Positions 62,860-64,000 of a DNA stretch of 64,000 bases are shown here, one piece after another (position 1 is the stretch's first letter; each line of letters begins with the position of its first letter). The position numbers and the translations under genes are program-made. Below the pieces are notes generated by a model, which saw only the letters and a program-made list of their open reading frames with translations, searched no databases and was not told the origin of the DNA. The stretch is from Prosopocoilus inquinatus (Eukaryota; Arthropoda; Insecta; Coleoptera; Lucanidae). Location of the stretch: contig CM069877.1 of NCBI GenBank assembly GCA_036172665.1, forward strand, positions 26,251,001-26,315,000, given 5' to 3'.

Positions 62860-63517
62860 CATATGCGTTTTTTCATACCGTTTCCATAAACTTTTCCAGC
62901 AGCCCACGTAGATCAGAAAGCTTTATAAACATTTATGGGACATTTTCTTTTTCGATGTAAGTAGTCAAAAATTTGGCAATTCCTTTTATGGTTAAGCTAT
63001 GATATCCATAGCAAAGAAGAAGTAGAAAAACAAAAAGTTTGACTTCGTTCAAAAGTCCTTTTGTCTTTCATGTGCAATACGTGAACATTTAGCATAAACA
63101 ACTGGGAAAGTTAATTCATTCTCGGATTTTTATGTAAACCGGAAACGGTCGTCGGCGTATATTTACACATTATTTCCCATCCATTCGACGTTTATTGGAT
63201 TCGAAGTGAGTAACTTATGTCAGCGATTTAAATAGTGTTTCTGACGTCGGTCGGTGTTCACATAAAACCATGAAAAATATTCCTAAATTTAGCTAGACTA
63301 CTTTGTTTACACCCTGTTTCGTTTTATGAAACGCGAAGATTGATCCTCGTAAATGTGGTGTTGCATAAAAAACAGAATTCCTTTCAAAATCAACACGTTG
63401 CAATCTAATTCGTACCATTAGTTTAGTGGTACTCTTCCATTTAGGTCCGCATTCTGGAAGTAATTAATTGATTGATTAGATTAACTAATGTTTAGATGGT
63501 GACACGTTATGCGTAGG
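62860..63517. other. No gene recognised
   Basis: Unassigned AT-rich sequence without open frames or clear repeats. Confidence 0.4.
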
Positions 63518-63642
63518 TACAGCAGTGCTTAAAAGAAATGCCACGAAAAGCAATAAAATCGTCCGAATCTGATCCTTATTTAAACCAATCGTACCTCCAG
63601 CTCGTTTGCAGGTAGTCTCAGTTCTTTTAAGCACTGCTGTAC
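63518..63642 (+). mobile_element. Tc1-type MITE, ~125 bp
   Basis: TA, then CAGCAGTGCTTAAAAGAA, and its exact complement before TA at the other end. Inside, an ATG reads MPRKAIKSSESDPYLNQSYL, which resembles the first residues of a Tc1 transposase followed by a jump to the other end. It looks like an internal-deletion derivative of an autonomous element. Confidence 0.85.
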
Positions 63643-64000
63643 ATCATATTCAGCCCTACGTTGTCATGTTATCATTTCATGCTATACATAACATGACGTT
63701 TTCGATGTTTCACGTTCAAATCCGTAGTTCATAACGTGAAACCGTCGATAAATAATAAATAAATGCATCGTTATAAATTAGGAAAAGGTAGTTACGGTGG
63801 GTTTCACAAAAAAATTGTTTATCAGCGATTAATTTAATTTTCTGATTAAGGAACGTATTTGGAGGAAGTTAACAATAGATTTGAAACAACCAATTATATT
63901 GTTTCACGCAACCAAGCACCGGCTTTAATCACGCTGTTAAATTAATCAGTGATTAAATAATTTTTGAGAAATTGGAGATTAATTTTTCAAAACGGAAGGG
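63643..64000. other. Unassigned; a partial repeat starts near 63797
   Basis: GGTGGGTTTCACAAAAAAATTG followed by several ATTAATC/GATTAA words suggests the terminus of another short inverted-repeat element that runs past the window edge. This cannot be confirmed. Confidence 0.3.

Overview
The window reads as AT-rich animal, most likely insect, nuclear DNA. The only segment that looks like a conserved host gene is one 146-bp exon on the + strand (11260-11405). It matches the end of the second Ca2+-binding domain of a Calx/NCX-type Na+/Ca2+ exchanger and has a consensus acceptor and donor. Almost everything else recognisable is transposable-element debris, so the window is best read as parts of the very long introns on either side of that exon. 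The genus cannot be told from the sequence.

Layout, left to right. 1.34-3.93 kb is a decayed Ty1/copia element (minus). 4.5-9.0 kb holds two Penelope-like element (PLE) fragments, a 1.04-kb foldback element inserted between them, and a two-unit block of a ~310-bp satellite-like repeat. 11.26 kb is the Calx exon. 12.2-13.4 kb is a hAT relic (minus). 14341-20036 is a nearly complete BEL/Pao LTR retrotransposon (minus) with both LTRs, primer-binding site, polypurine tract and a 5-bp target duplication; it sits inside a short palindrome. 21.5-23.3 kb has a palindromic satellite copy with 12-bp flanking repeats, a PLE N-terminal fragment and a BEL fragment. 24.1-26.3 kb has unidentified open frames on the minus strand, interrupted by a palindrome. 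28.4-28.9 kb is satellite again. 33-35 kb is a cluster of foldback elements with TACAGGGTG-like ends. 35.5 kb is a small LINE reverse-transcriptase scrap. 36.1 kb is a hAT 5' end, and 38.7 kb a tRNA-derived SINE. 39.2-41.8 kb is an unusual IS630/Tc1/mariner transposon whose transposase lies between inverted arrays of a 21-bp repeat. 43.3, 47.8 and 50.6 kb carry PLE pieces; two have a hammerhead-ribozyme core and a third encodes a GIY-YIG nuclease domain. 48575-50395 is a 1.8-kb foldback element. 51.0-52.4 kb is a second BEL integrase. 53.8-60.1 kb has Tc1 fragments, a mariner with intact inverted ends, and a hAT element with a perfect 8-bp target duplication. 61.1 kb is another hAT end, 62.1-62.9 kb a mariner of a different subfamily, and 63.5 kb a 125-bp Tc1-type MITE.

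Most elements are broken by stops or frameshifts. The best preserved are the BEL element at 14.3-20.0 kb and the transposons at 39.2, 55.3 and 58.6 kb. The observations most worth following are the transposon with in-frame 21-bp arrays, the hammerhead motifs in PLE ends, the dispersed ~310-bp repeat that can sit between target-like duplications, and the families of unrelated foldback elements that share one terminal sequence.
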